Below, piece by piece: positions 34,507-46,915 of a stretch of DNA of 64,000 nucleotides. A program made the translations under genes and the position numbers. Every line of letters begins with the position of its first letter. Position 1 is the first letter of the stretch. The notes beneath the pieces were generated by a model. That model saw only the letters and a list, made by a program, of their open reading frames with translations, searched no databases and was not told the DNA's origin. The DNA comes from Actinomadura litoris. Its GTDB lineage: Bacteria > Actinomycetota > Actinomycetes > Streptosporangiales > Streptosporangiaceae. The stretch is from contig NZ_WOFH01000004.1 in NCBI RefSeq assembly GCF_009733595.1, positions 62,001-126,000 on the forward strand, written 5' to 3'.

Positions 34507-34977
34507 GTGAAGCAGATGGAGGTCGTCGGCGTCCGGGTCGAGATGCCCTCCAATCAGCCGATCGTCCTGTTGAAGGAGACGGAGGGCGAGCGTTACCTGC
34601 CCATCTGGATCGGGGCGGTCGAGGCGACCGCGATCGCCTTCGCCCAGCAGGGGGTGCTGCCCGCCCGCCCGCTCACGCACGACCTGTTCCGGGACGTCCT
34701 GGACGCCCTCAGCGTGCAGCTCCGCGCCGTGAACATCACCGCCCTGCGCGAGGGGATCTTCTTCGCCGACCTCGTCTTCTCCAACGGCGTGGAGGTGAGC
34801 GCCCGGCCCTCGGACTCGATCGCCCTGGCGCTGCGCACCGGCGCCACGATCTTCGCCAGCGAGGACGTGCTGGAGGAGGCCGGCGTCGCCATCCCCGACG
34901 AGCAGGAGGACGAGGTCGAGAAGTTCCGCGAGTTCCTCGACACGATCTCGCCCGAGGACTTCGGCCGCGCGGGCTGA
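34507..34977 (+). CDS. Bifunctional nuclease (BFN/DUF151) family protein
   Basis: 156 residues from GTG 34507. The family core ILLKETEGERYLPIWIGAVEATAIAF (about 19-44) and RPSDSIALALRTGATIFASEDVLEEAG (about 99-125) are intact, with an acidic C-terminus. Plant members have DNase and RNase activity; the bacterial role is unclear. Corresponds to Rv1829 in the conserved FHA-FtsR-BFN-MerR order. Confidence 0.9.
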   Translation: MKQMEVVGVRVEMPSNQPIVLLKETEGERYLPIWIGAVEATAIAFAQQGVLPARPLTHDLFRDVLDALSVQLRAVNITALREGIFFADLVFSNGVEVSARPSDSIALALRTGATIFASEDVLEEAGVAIPDEQEDEVEKFREFLDTISPEDFGRAG

Positions 34978-35057
34978 CCCTGCCCGCCGACCCGGCCCGC
35001 CGACCCGGCCTGCATGCCCTCCACCTCCCCGCTCGGCCCCTGAAGGCACCCCCCGAA

Positions 35058-35076
35058 CGATCACCCTGGGTGATCG
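35058..35076. promoter_or_regulatory. Perfect 19-bp palindrome
   Basis: CGATCACCCTGGGTGATCG, nine-base arms around a central T. It lies 81 bases after the BFN stop and some 300 bases before the next start. It could be a dimeric regulator site or a small terminator stem. Confidence 0.5.
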
Positions 35077-35274
35077 GGTGTAATGTAGGGGTTCCGTGGG
35101 ATATGTCACTCTGGGGTGCAAGGTCATGCCCCGCCGCGATTGGTCTTGCATTGCCCTGGACCTGGCCGTTTCCGATGGGCGACGATCGGGGTAGGAGTGC
35201 GGTGACGGCGAAGGTGCGCAGTTTGCCCACGTGAAGCCGGTTCATCCGGGCATGCGACGCGCCGACGGTGAACG

Positions 35275-35349
35275 TTGACCACGCCCTGACCGGCACCTAC
35301 CGTGCTGGTGGAACACCCGTGGTGTAATTCGTCAAACCCCCTTGACGAA
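35275..35349 (+). promoter_or_regulatory. Promoter and inverted-repeat operator of the second MerR gene
   Basis: TTGACC (35275-35280), 17 bases, TACCGT (35298-35303) fits a sigma-A promoter. Downstream, TTCGTCAA (35328-35335) and TTGACGAA (35342-35349) form a perfect inverted repeat with a 6-base spacer, in the leader of the MerR-type gene. Autoregulation is plausible. Confidence 0.5.
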
Positions 35350-35381
35350 GCGCCACGGGCTGATAGAAGCCGGAGGTCCGC

Positions 35382-35984
35382 GTGGCGGTGAGCAGCGGCG
35401 AGGGCAAGGCGACCCCCGACAGGCACATGGCGTCCCGGCGTGCCGGAGAGCAGGGCCTGCTCTTCGAGACCCAGGTGACGGCGCCGCCGGAGGATGTCGG
35501 CTACCGCGGCCCGACCGCGTGCGCCGCGGCGGGGATCACCTACCGGCAGCTCGACTACTGGGCGCGCACACGGCTCGTGGACCCGAGCGTCCGCGCCGCC
35601 CACGGATCGGGCAGCCAGCGGCTCTACAGCTTCCGCGACATCCTCGTGCTGAAGGTCGTCAAGCGCCTCCTGGACACGGGCGTCTCGCTCCAGCAGATAC
35701 GCACGGCGGTCACCCACCTGCGCGACCGGGGCGTCCAGGACCTCGCCCAGATCACCCTGATGAGCGACGGCGTCAGCGTCTACGAGTGCACCTCCGCCGA
35801 CGAGGTCGTCGACCTGCTCCAGGGCGGCCAGGGCGTCTTCGGGATCGCCCTCGGCCGCGTCTGGCAGGAGGTCGAGGGAAGCCTCGCCGAACTCCCCGGC
35901 GAACGCGCCGCCACCGACGACGACCCCTCCGAGCACCCCCACGACGAACTGGCCAACCGCCGCCGGGCCCGCCGCACCGGCTGA
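35382..35984 (+). CDS. MerR family transcriptional regulator (Rv1830-like)
   Basis: 200 residues. A 40-residue N-terminal tail precedes the MerR helix-turn-helix (YRGPTACAAAGITYRQLDYWARTRLVDPSVR, SFRDILVLKVVKRLLDTGVSLQQIRTAV) and a compact C-terminal domain (DGVSVYECTSADEVVDLLQGGQGVFGIAL). No metal-binding cysteines. Gene order matches Rv1830. GTG start with GGAGGT 4 bases upstream. Confidence 0.88.
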   Translation: MAVSSGEGKATPDRHMASRRAGEQGLLFETQVTAPPEDVGYRGPTACAAAGITYRQLDYWARTRLVDPSVRAAHGSGSQRLYSFRDILVLKVVKRLLDTGVSLQQIRTAVTHLRDRGVQDLAQITLMSDGVSVYECTSADEVVDLLQGGQGVFGIALGRVWQEVEGSLAELPGERAATDDDPSEHPHDELANRRRARRTG

Positions 35985-36188
35985 CCCGGTCCGCGCCCAC
36001 CCCCGCGCCCCCGGCCTCCCGCCCCGCACACCACCCGGCTCCGGCCCCGCGACGACGCACAGCGCCGCACCGGCCTCCGAGCCCCGCAGGGCCCCAGCTT
36101 CCGGTTCCGCGCCGCCTGGTCCACCTCGCCGCCTCGCGAGTCCGCACCCTCGGCGTTGCGGACGTCCCGTGCGCGCGCTCGCCGGCTT

Positions 36189-38720
36189 CTAGATCGCCTG
36201 TTTGCGTTGCAGGTAGGCGAACGCCGCCCAGCCCGGCAGGACCGGCAGCCACAGCGTCAGCAGCCGGTACAGCAGCACCGCCGAGGTCGCGGTCTCCGCC
36301 GCCAGCCCGGAGATCGTCAGCGCCAGGGTCAGGGCGCCCTCGACCGCGCCCAGGCCGCCTGGGGTCGGCGCCGCCGAGCCCAGCGCGTTCGCGGTCAGGA
36401 ACACCACCACCACCGACGTCCAGTGCAGCGAGCCGCCGAACGCCCGGATCGAGGCGTCCAGGCACAGCACGAACGCCACCGTGAGCAGCAGCGTCCCGCC
36501 CATGCCCGTGGCGAGCTTGCGGGGCGACTGCAGGACGTCCACCAGGCGCGGCACCACGCCCGAGAACATGCTCCGCATCCGCGAGGACACCACCCGGCGC
36601 ACCTTCGGGACGGTCAGCGTCAGCCCCGCCACCAGCGCCAGCACGAACACGGCGATGACGATCGTGCGGGAGGGCGCCAGGTCCTGCGTCGCCTTGTTCG
36701 TGGAGCCGGTGAGGAACCCGAACAGGATCAGCAGCAGGATGTGCGTGACCATCCCGACCAGCTGGGACGCGCCGACGCTCGCCACCGCCGGCCCCGGCCG
36801 CACCCCCGAGCGCTGGAGGTAGCGGGTGTTGATCGCGACGCCGCCGACCGCGGCGGGCGCCACCAGTTTCACGAACGAGGCCGCGACCTGCACGAGCACG
36901 GTCCGGCCCAGAGGGAGCCGTTCCGGGACGAACCCCATCAGCATGAACGCCGCGGCGAGGTAGGTGAGCGTGGCCGCACCGAGCGCCACCGCCACCCACC
37001 ACCAGGTCGCCGTCGACACCAGATGCGCGATGTCCAGGCTGGCGACCTGCGGGATCACGATGTAGGCGGCGAACGACAGCGCCACGATGCTGAAGATCGT
37101 GCGGGGCTGGAAGCGCTCCAGCCGGACGGGCGCCGCCTCCGTCTCCGGCTTCAGCCGGACGATCTGCTCCCTGATCCGGGTCAGCAGGCCCCGGTCCTGG
37201 CGCAGCGCCGCCCGGGTCGCCCGCGACAGCGCCACCCGCTGGAGCAGCGGGACGGCCGCCGCCAGGGCCTCCTCGCCGAGCACCGCCGCCGCCGTCGCGA
37301 CGGCGCGCTCCGGGCCCGCCCGCAGCGCCAGCGTCGTCAGCAGCTGCGCGAGGTCCAGGCGCAGCGCCAGGTCGCCGACCGCGACCTCCCCGGACCGCAG
37401 GTCGGTGACGTAGGCGCGGCCGTCGTCGCCGACCAGGACGGCGTGGCCCTCCAGCCGCCGGTGCGCGAGCCGCCCCGCCTGCATCCGCCGGAACTGACGC
37501 CACACGTCGGTCAGCAGCCCGTCGGTGACCTCCTCGTCGGGGACGTCGCCGAGCCGCCGCCCCGGCACGTGCTCGTAGGCGAGCAGCGCCGCCTCCGTGC
37601 CGACCTCCGAGGTGCCCGCCAGCCGCGGCGTCCGCGCGCCCGCCGCGTCCACGGCGTAGGCCATCAGGGACTCCTGCTCCAGCGACCGGCGCAGCGAACG
37701 CAGCGCCCGGCCGGTCGTCGCGCCGCGCAGCCGCAGCAGCCGCCACACGCGGTACAGGACCCCGGCGGTCTGCTGGTCCCGGTCCAGCACCCGCACCTCA
37801 AGGTTCCACTCGCCGCGCCGCGCGGGGACGCGCGCGGCGTCCTCGTCCTCGTCGGGCGCCAGCGCGACCCCGTACCGGCGGGGCTCCTCGGTGTCGCCGT
37901 CCGCCGGGTCGAGGTAGGCGGCGCGCTCGGGACGGAACCCGAGCCGCTCCAGCGCCGCGACCACCGCCGTCCCGGGCGGGCGCGGGTTCGGCGTCCCGAC
38001 CGCGTAGAGGGTGCCGTGCCCGATCGCCCGCCCCAGCAGGTACGTCGCCGCCAGCGCCGCCACCGAGGCGTAGGAGGCGGTGAGCCCGGTCAGCGCCGCC
38101 AGCCCGATCATCGTCCACGTCGCGGCCTGCCAGCGGGCCCGGCCCGCCATCCCCACCGCGCTCACGAACGCGATCACCGGCGCGATGTCGGTGTGCACCG
38201 GCGCGGTCTCGGTGCCGCCCCAGATCAGCGAGTCCAGCACGCCGCCGGGCGCCGAGGGCACCACCAGGTCGTCCAGCCCGATCGTGAGCAGGAAGGCGAT
38301 CACCGCCGCCAGCAGCGCGATCGCGACGCGCTTGCCGTCCTTGCGGACCACCCGCTCGACCGCGAACGCCACCGGGACGGCCAGCACCCCGAAGCTGGAG
38401 GCCAGCGTCGCCAGCGACAGCAGCAGCCGGGGCGCGTGCGCGGTGCCCTCGGCGATGTCGGTCTGCAGCCCGTGCGTCGTCTGCTGCGCGAAGGACACCA
38501 GCAGCATCACGGCCGCGAGCAGCACGCACGAGGCCGCGAACCGGATCGCGTCGGCCGGGCGCCGGATCCGGTCGGGACGCGGCGGATCGTCCACGGGCAC
38601 GGCCGTGCCGCGCCTCGGGGCCTCCGTGTCCGGCCCCGGGGGCGCCTCCCCGGCGCGGGCCGGGGGCACATCGGCCGGCCGCGCCGCCTCGTGCCGCCGT
38701 GTCACACCGTGCCGCCGCAC
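36189..38720 (-). CDS. Flippase-like (LPG synthase TM domain) protein with kinase-like module
   Basis: 843 residues. About six N-terminal membrane helices (residues 55-245) are followed by a soluble region (about 270-510) resembling the end of a protein-kinase/RIO-like lobe: [12 protein letters not shown] and [20 protein letters not shown]. Eight or so C-terminal helices then match the lysylphosphatidylglycerol synthase/UPF0104 transmembrane domain ([29 protein letters not shown]). The HRD aspartate and DFG glycine are replaced, so phosphotransfer is doubtful. Probable role in lipid flipping or envelope synthesis. GTG start. Confidence 0.82.
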   Translation of the reverse strand: MRRHGVTRRHEAARPADVPPARAGEAPPGPDTEAPRRGTAVPVDDPPRPDRIRRPADAIRFAASCVLLAAVMLLVSFAQQTTHGLQTDIAEGTAHAPRLLLSLATLASSFGVLAVPVAFAVERVVRKDGKRVAIALLAAVIAFLLTIGLDDLVVPSAPGGVLDSLIWGGTETAPVHTDIAPVIAFVSAVGMAGRARWQAATWTMIGLAALTGLTASYASVAALAATYLLGRAIGHGTLYAVGTPNPRPPGTAVVAALERLGFRPERAAYLDPADGDTEEPRRYGVALAPDEDEDAARVPARRGEWNLEVRVLDRDQQTAGVLYRVWRLLRLRGATTGRALRSLRRSLEQESLMAYAVDAAGARTPRLAGTSEVGTEAALLAYEHVPGRRLGDVPDEEVTDGLLTDVWRQFRRMQAGRLAHRRLEGHAVLVGDDGRAYVTDLRSGEVAVGDLALRLDLAQLLTTLALRAGPERAVATAAAVLGEEALAAAVPLLQRVALSRATRAALRQDRGLLTRIREQIVRLKPETEAAPVRLERFQPRTIFSIVALSFAAYIVIPQVASLDIAHLVSTATWWWVAVALGAATLTYLAAAFMLMGFVPERLPLGRTVLVQVAASFVKLVAPAAVGGVAINTRYLQRSGVRPGPAVASVGASQLVGMVTHILLLILFGFLTGSTNKATQDLAPSRTIVIAVFVLALVAGLTLTVPKVRRVVSSRMRSMFSGVVPRLVDVLQSPRKLATGMGGTLLLTVAFVLCLDASIRAFGGSLHWTSVVVVFLTANALGSAAPTPGGLGAVEGALTLALTISGLAAETATSAVLLYRLLTLWLPVLPGWAAFAYLQRKQAI

Positions 38721-38935
38721 TGGCCATCCGTCATCGTGATCAGCGTCCCAGAACCGGCGGCGCCCCGTCGACCGGACGCCGCCCCTACCGCCCGTCCGCG
38801 CGGGCCGTTCTCATCGTACTGGGGGGTATGCCCGCCGCCGCCCAGGTCACCGGGGTCTCCGGACGGAAGTCCCGAGGCCCGCCCAAGCCTGGCTCGACGA
38901 TCGCCGGGTAGGGTTTGCCCCAGACATGCCGTCGA

Positions 38936-39140
38936 CCCTGGGCGGGAGAGCCCTCGCGCAAGCCGGTGCGGGGCGCCGAAGGGGCAACCTCCCCGGAACC
39001 TCTCAGGCAAAAGGACCGCCTGGGCGAGGCACCTCTGGAAAGCAGGCGTCGATCTCCCCTCCGGGGGAAGGGCGGCTCACCGAAGGGGAAATCCCGCCGC
39101 GCGCGGGGGAAGCTCTCAGGTGCCGATGACAGAGGGGGAG
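38936..39140 (+). ncRNA. Tandem glycine riboswitch of gcvP
   Basis: Two consecutive glycine aptamers. The first: GGGCGGGAGAG, GGGCGCCGAAGGGGCAA, GGAACCTCTCAGGCAAAAG, GGACCG (38939-39018). The second: GGCTCACCGAAGGGGAAA, AAGCTCTCAGGTGCCGATGA, CAGAGGGGGAG (about 39073-39140). A TAGGGT -10-like box lies at 38909-38914. It should switch gcvP on when glycine is high. Confidence 0.95.
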
Positions 39141-39203
39141 ACCGGCCGCCGGCCCGTGCCGGCGGTGGCCCTGAGCGACCGCAGCAGCCAGGAGGCTCTC
39201 CCC

Positions 39204-42074
<2,871 letters not shown>

Positions 42075-42084
42075 TCCCGCCGGG

Positions 42085-42106
42085 GGCCCGGGGCCGTCCC
42101 CGGGCC
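42085..42106 (+). terminator. Terminator hairpin after gcvP
   Basis: Perfect 9-bp stem GGCCCGGGG (42085-42093) with 42098-42106, loop CCGT, starting 11 bases after the stop. Confidence 0.65.
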
Positions 42107-42216
42107 TCCGGAACCGGTCGCCGGTTCGGCTCGCGGGGGAGTGTCGGCGCGGGACGCGGGCGTGGCGGGATCGCTAGGCTTGGGCGGTCCCCGAACCCCC
42201 AGAGGGCAGAAGAGCG

Positions 42217-43344
42217 ATGACCGAGCCCGCGGACCCGGCGTCCGCAACCGACGATCCGGCCAGGCTGTGCGAGGAGGCCCGGACGCTCGCCGAAAGCGGC
42301 GCCGCGGACCGGGCCGCCCTGCTGTTCGAGCGGGTGCTCGCGCTGGGCGACACCCCCTACCGGGCGCGGGCGGCGCTCGGGCTCGCCGTCGTCCTGGACG
42401 ACGCGGGCGAGGTGGCCCGCGCGCGCGACGCCGACCGGGCCGCCATCGCTACCGGCGACCCCGAGTACGGGCCGCGCGCCGCCTACCACCTGGCCCTCAC
42501 CCACGAGCGCGCCGGGGAACCCGGCGGAGCGGCGCCGGCGTGGCGGGCCGTCGTCGACTTCGGCAACCCCGCCTACCTGCCCCCGGCGCATCTCGCGCTC
42601 GCCAGGATCGCCGACGACGAGGGCGACTTCGAGACCGCGCGCGGGCACTGGGAGGCGGTCGTCGCGACCGGCGACCCCGAGTACGCGCCGCCCGCCGCGC
42701 ACGACCTCGCGCAGCGCCTGCTGGAGCGTGCCGAGCCCGCGGCGGCGCAGCGGGTCCTGACCGCCGGGCTCAGGCTGATCGACCGCGCCGGCGCCCCCTA
42801 CGCCTACGCGCGGCTCGCGACGCTGCTCGGCATCGCCTACCTCGACCAGGCCATCGCCGCCTTCCACGCCTCCCTCGGCGACCCGTCCGAGCCCGCAGAC
42901 CCCGAGGTCGGCCCGCTGGCGACCGAGCTGCTCGCGCGCACGCTGCCGCTGCGGGGACGCGGCGCCGAGGCGGGCGAGGTGTGGCGGCGCGGCCTGTCCG
43001 ACCCGGGCGTCGCCGGGCAGGTGCGGGCCCGGCTCCGCCGCGACTTCGGCGGCGACGACGAGGTCGCCGACCCCGCCGACCTGTGGTGGGAGCCGGTCGT
43101 CGAGCAGTCGGTGACCGACGGGACGCTGCCCGCGCTCGCCGGTGAGGCGTTCGGCGCCCTCGACCACATGTACGCGCTGCTCGCCGTCCGCTACGCCGAC
43201 GACCCGCGGGAGCGGCGCCCCGGCGAGACCCACGAGGTGCTGGGCCGGGCCGTCGACGTCCCCAGCGACTACCCCTGGGGCCCGCTGCTCCACGAGAGCT
43301 TCGCCGAACGCCTCCGCCTCGCCATGGGCACCCCCGAGGGCTAG
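42217..43344 (+). CDS. Tetratricopeptide-repeat protein
   Basis: 375 residues, almost wholly helical. Several 35-40 residue units share a core like ARAALGLAVVLDDAGEVARARDADRAAI and DPEYGPRAAYHLALTHERAGE (about residues 46-180), the TPR or Sel1-like pattern for protein binding. The C-terminal 100 residues (FGGDDEVADPADLWWEPVVEQSV) are not repeat-like. No signal peptide, so cytoplasmic. Partner unknown. Confidence 0.75.
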   Translation: MTEPADPASATDDPARLCEEARTLAESGAADRAALLFERVLALGDTPYRARAALGLAVVLDDAGEVARARDADRAAIATGDPEYGPRAAYHLALTHERAGEPGGAAPAWRAVVDFGNPAYLPPAHLALARIADDEGDFETARGHWEAVVATGDPEYAPPAAHDLAQRLLERAEPAAAQRVLTAGLRLIDRAGAPYAYARLATLLGIAYLDQAIAAFHASLGDPSEPADPEVGPLATELLARTLPLRGRGAEAGEVWRRGLSDPGVAGQVRARLRRDFGGDDEVADPADLWWEPVVEQSVTDGTLPALAGEAFGALDHMYALLAVRYADDPRERRPGETHEVLGRAVDVPSDYPWGPLLHESFAERLRLAMGTPEG

Positions 43345-43395
43345 ACGTCCACCCCGCCCGAAAGGCCGCGGCGGGTGGGGGTTACGGTGGCCCCA

Positions 43396-44022
43396 ATGGA
43401 CATCGTGACCCCGCACGGCCCGGCCGAGGCGCGGCTGGACGGGCCGGACCGCCCGGCGTTCCTGCTCGCGCTGACCCACGGGTCGAACGGGGGAGTGGAC
43501 GCGGCCGACCTGCTCGCCGTCCGGGAGGTGGCGCTCGGGCTCGGCGGCGCGGTCGCGGGCGTCACGCAGCCGTTCCGGCTCGCGGGGCGGCGGGCTCCCG
43601 GCCCGCCCGCCAAGCAGGACGAGGCGTGGCTGGAGGTCGTCCGGCGGCTGCGGGAGCGGTTCGGGAACGTGCCCTACGTGCAGGGCGGACGCAGCAACGG
43701 CGCCAGGGTGGCGTGCCGGACGGCCCGGGAGGCCGGCGCGGCGGGCGTGCTCGCGCTGGCGTTCCCGCTGCACCCGCCGGGCAAGCCCGAGAAGACGCGG
43801 GTGGAGGAGCTACGGGCCGCCGGGGTGGAGGTGCTGGTCGTCAACGGCGACCGCGACCCGTTCGGCGTCCCGGAGGCGGCGGACGCCGCCCACGTCACGG
43901 TGCTGCCGGGGGAGCGGCACGATCTGAACCGGTCCCCGGCGGCCGTCGGCGAGGCGGTGGAGCCATGGCTTCGCCGCTGCGCGGCGCGTCCCGCGGCGAT
44001 GGCGCGGACGGCCGGGAGATAG
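43396..44022 (+). CDS. Alpha/beta hydrolase family protein (KANSL3-type)
   Basis: 208 residues from ATG 43396. Nucleophile elbow GGRSNGARVA (Ser near 99), acid in VVNGDRDPFG and His in LPGERHDLN complete a catalytic triad. N-terminal LALTHGSNGGVDAADLLAV forms the oxyanion region. This short hydrolase group is common in actinobacteria; substrate unknown. Confidence 0.82.
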   Translation: MDIVTPHGPAEARLDGPDRPAFLLALTHGSNGGVDAADLLAVREVALGLGGAVAGVTQPFRLAGRRAPGPPAKQDEAWLEVVRRLRERFGNVPYVQGGRSNGARVACRTAREAGAAGVLALAFPLHPPGKPEKTRVEELRAAGVEVLVVNGDRDPFGVPEAADAAHVTVLPGERHDLNRSPAAVGEAVEPWLRRCAARPAAMARTAGR

Positions 44023-44024
44023 AC

Positions 44025-44051
44025 CCTCTGGGCCCGGTGCGGGCCCAGAGG
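44025..44051. terminator. Bidirectional terminator hairpin
   Basis: Perfect 11-bp stem CCTCTGGGCCC (44025-44035) with 44041-44051 around a 5-base loop, between the convergent hydrolase and DUF5999 genes. Confidence 0.75.
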
Positions 44052-44118
44052 CCAAGGGCAGGTGGGCGTTGCCCCCGCGGATGATCACCCGTTCGAACTA
44101 GTCCCCCGTGGAGACTGG

Positions 44119-44322
44119 TCAGGCGGCGGACGGAGCCTGCAGGTCCGTCGGCCGGTGCGGTGCGATGATTCCCCCGTCGGGCAGCAGCTCACCGGTGTCC
44201 TCGAAGAGCACGACGCCGTTGCACAGCAGGCTCCACCCCTGCTCGGGATGGGCGGCCAGGGTCCGCGCGGCGTCGCGGTCGGGCGCTTCGTGGGAGGGAC
44301 AGGGCGGCTGGTGCGGGCACAT
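44119..44322 (-). CDS. DUF5999 family small protein
   Basis: 67 residues from ATG 44322 with GGAGG 8 bases upstream. Starts MCPHQPPCPSHEAPDRDAAR and contains EQGWSLLCNGVVLFEDTGEL, the hallmark of this short actinobacterial family. Three cysteines may bind metal. Function unknown. Confidence 0.85.
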   Translation of the reverse strand: MCPHQPPCPSHEAPDRDAARTLAAHPEQGWSLLCNGVVLFEDTGELLPDGGIIAPHRPTDLQAPSAA

Positions 44323-44676
44323 CGGCGTGCCTCCGGTCTCAACTACTCGTCGGTTGTGGTGCTTTTCCTTATTGACGCACCCCAGTGTGGAACGGTTCGT
44401 CCCCACCGGCCATAGCCCGTTGGGACGGTTGTCCTTTGGTACCGAGGTACCGGAGAGATGTGACCCGACTCACCCCGAGGTGCCAGGCATAGCGTCCCCC
44501 GGGCTCGATAACGGACGAAGAACGACACGCCGTCGGATAGGCAAACGTTCCCAACCGGTGCTTTCCTGGTGCGGGAGCGGGCCGGGTGCGATCGTTTCAG
44601 GCGGACGCACCCTCCGCGACCCCTACGATGTCCCACGGGAGCAGGGGTTTCCGCACGGCGACTGGGGGTGGCCGGG
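44323..44676. other. 354-base gap between DUF5999 and lutA
   Basis: No gene recognised. It must hold the divergent promoters of DUF5999 (minus) and lutABC (plus). A direct repeat GGTACCG-AGGTACCG with local palindromes (about 44437-44451) is the only distinct structure seen. Confidence 0.5.
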
Positions 44677-45405
44677 ATGCGCGTCGCGCTTTTCGTCGCG
44701 TGCTTCGACGACGCGATGTTTCCCGCGACGGGCAAGGCGGTGACGTCCCTGCTGGAGCGCCTCGGGCACGAGGTCTCCTACCCGCCGGGGCAGACCTGTT
44801 GTGGCCAGGTGCACTGGACGACCGGCTACCACCGGGAGGCCGCCGCGCTCGCGCGCGGGTTCACCGGCGCGTTCGAGGGCTCCGAGGCGGTGGTGACGGC
44901 GTCCGCGTCGTGCGCCGTCGCCGTCCGCGACGCCTACCCGAGGATCGCGCGGTCGGCCCGCGACCCGGGGCTGGCCCGCGCCGCCGAGGGCCTCGCCGTC
45001 TACGAGCTGACGGAGTTCCTGGTGGACGTGCTGGGCGTCACCGACCTCGGCGCCTACTTCCCGCACCGCGTCACCTACCATCCGACCTGCCAGTCCCTGC
45101 GGACGCTCGGCGTCGCCGACCGCCCGCTGCGGCTGCTGCGCGCGGTGAGGGGGCTGGAGCTGGTCGAGCTGCCGGCGGCGGAGGAGTGCTGCGGGTTCGG
45201 CGGGGCGTTCGCGATGAAGAACGCCGACGTGTCGGTGGCGATGGTCGCCGACAAGGTCCGGCACGTCCGCGACACCGGCGCCGACGTGGTGTGCGCGGCC
45301 GACAACTCCTGCCTCGCCCACATCGGCGGCGCGCTGTCGCGGCTGCGGGGCGGCGTCCGGGTCATGCACCTGGCCGAGATCCTGGCCGAGACGGGGCCGG
45401 TGTGA
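44677..45405 (+). CDS. lutA: (Fe-S)-binding protein LutA/LldE, lactate utilisation
   Basis: 242 residues from ATG 44677 (GTG 44668 possible). Two CCG cysteine-rich domains: QTCCGQVHWTTGYH and HPTCQSL, then ECCGFGGAFAMKNADVS and AADNSCLAHIGG. Part of the LutABC complex that oxidises L-lactate to pyruvate in the cytoplasm. Stop overlaps the GTG of lutB. Confidence 0.93.
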   Translation: MRVALFVACFDDAMFPATGKAVTSLLERLGHEVSYPPGQTCCGQVHWTTGYHREAAALARGFTGAFEGSEAVVTASASCAVAVRDAYPRIARSARDPGLARAAEGLAVYELTEFLVDVLGVTDLGAYFPHRVTYHPTCQSLRTLGVADRPLRLLRAVRGLELVELPAAEECCGFGGAFAMKNADVSVAMVADKVRHVRDTGADVVCAADNSCLAHIGGALSRLRGGVRVMHLAEILAETGPV

Positions 45406-46859
45406 CGGCCTCCTCAGGGACGGCCGGCGAGGCGCGCGCACCCGTCCCGCTGCCGACGCCGAAGTTCGCCACCGCCGCCCGCGCCGCGCTCGCCGACACC
45501 CGGCTGCGCCGCAACCTGCGCGGCGCGACCGCCTCGCTGCGCGAGCGGGCGGGGGCCTCGCCCGAACCGGGCGACTGGGAGGAGCTGCGCGAGGCGGGCC
45601 GCGCGATCCGCGACGACGCGCTGCTGAACCTCGACGCGCACCTGGAGGAGCTGGAACGCGCCGTCACCGAGGCGGGCGGCACCGTGCACTGGGCGGCGGA
45701 CGCGGCGGAGGCCCGCCGGATCGTGCTCGCGCTGGTCCAGGCGACCGGGGCGAGGGAGGTCGTGAAGGCCCGCTCCCTGGTCGCCCGCGAGATCGGTCTG
45801 AACGGCGCGCTCGCCGCGGCGGGGATCACGGCCCGCGAGACGGCGCTCGCCGACCTCGTCGTCCAGCTCGGCGGGGACGAGCCGTCCCACCTGCTGTCCC
45901 CGGCCGCGCACCGCGACGGCGCGCAGATCCGCGAGCTGTTCCTGCGGGGGCTGCTGGGCGCCCCGCCGGACCTGCCGGACGAGCCCGCCGCGCTCGTCGG
46001 CGCCGCCCGCGCGCACCTGCGCGAGGGGTTCCTCGCCGCCCGGGTCGCGATCACCGGCGCGAACTTCCTGGTCGCCGAGACGGGCACGGCGGTGCTGCTG
46101 GAGTCGGAGGGCAACGCGCGGATGTGCCTCACGCTCCCGGACACGCTGATCACCCTCGCCGGGATCGAGAAGGTGGTCCCGGCCTGGGCCGACCTGGAGG
46201 TCCTCCTCCAGCTCCTCCCGCGCTCGGCGGCGGGGGAGGCGATGACCCCCTACGTCTCGTCCTGGACGGGGGTGACGCCCGGCGACGGGCCGCGCGCCTT
46301 CCACCTCGTCCTGCTCGACAACGGGCGCACCAGGGCGCTCGCCGACGAGGTCGGGCGGGCGGCGCTGCGCTGCGTCCGCTGCTCGGCCTGCCTGAACGTC
46401 TGCCCGGTCTACGAGCGGACGGGCGGCCACGCCTACGGGCCGGTCTACCCGGGCCCGATCGGCGCGATCCTCACCCCGCAGATGCGCGGGGTGGAGAGCG
46501 CCGCCGACGCGTCGCTGCCGTACGCGTCCACGCTCTGCGGCGCGTGCGCGGACGTGTGCCCCGTGAAGATCGACATCCCGGAGGTGCTGGTGCACCTGCG
46601 CGGGAGGGTGGTCGAGTCGCGGCGCCGCCGTCCCGTCCCGACGCCGGAGCTGCTGATGATGCGCGGCCTCGCCTGGACGATGGGCGACGCGCGGCGCTAC
46701 GAGGCGGCGCTGCGGCGCGGCACCCGGTGGGCGCGGCTGCTGTCGCGCGGCGGCCGGATCCGGCGGCTGCCGGGGCTGCTCGGCAAGTGGACCGAGGCCC
46801 GCGACCTGCCCGCGCCTCCGGCGGAGAGCTTCCGCGCCTGGTGGCGCCGCAGGCCGTGA
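45402..46859 (+). CDS. lutB: LutB iron-sulfur protein, lactate utilisation
   Basis: 485 residues. An N-terminal LUD domain (VVKARSLVAREIGLNGAL, ANFLVAETGTAVLLESEGNA) is followed by two 4Fe-4S motifs, CVRCSACLNVCPVY and CGACADVCPVKIDIP, and an Arg-rich C-terminal helix region. It carries electrons from lactate oxidation. GTG start overlaps the lutA stop. Confidence 0.94.
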   Translation: MTASSGTAGEARAPVPLPTPKFATAARAALADTRLRRNLRGATASLRERAGASPEPGDWEELREAGRAIRDDALLNLDAHLEELERAVTEAGGTVHWAADAAEARRIVLALVQATGAREVVKARSLVAREIGLNGALAAAGITARETALADLVVQLGGDEPSHLLSPAAHRDGAQIRELFLRGLLGAPPDLPDEPAALVGAARAHLREGFLAARVAITGANFLVAETGTAVLLESEGNARMCLTLPDTLITLAGIEKVVPAWADLEVLLQLLPRSAAGEAMTPYVSSWTGVTPGDGPRAFHLVLLDNGRTRALADEVGRAALRCVRCSACLNVCPVYERTGGHAYGPVYPGPIGAILTPQMRGVESAADASLPYASTLCGACADVCPVKIDIPEVLVHLRGRVVESRRRRPVPTPELLMMRGLAWTMGDARRYEAALRRGTRWARLLSRGGRIRRLPGLLGKWTEARDLPAPPAESFRAWWRRRP

Positions 46860-46915
46860 GCGGGGAGTGGGACCGGTGACGGAGGGGGCGGGCTCGTGAC
46901 GGGGGAGGCGGGCTG

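Larger units (their letters stand above)
34978..35381. other. 404-base intergenic region rich in regulatory symmetry
   Basis: No gene seen. It holds a perfect 19-bp palindrome (35058-35076), a TTGACC-N17-TACCGT promoter candidate and a second inverted repeat just before the MerR start, each listed separately. Base composition is less GC-rich than in the genes. Confidence 0.6.

Noticed and set aside
36156..39203. Plus-strand extension that would fuse about 1000 residues in front of gcvP
   Set aside because: It runs through the antisense of the flippase-like gene and through the glycine riboswitch; GcvP begins at its own ATG with AGGAGG.
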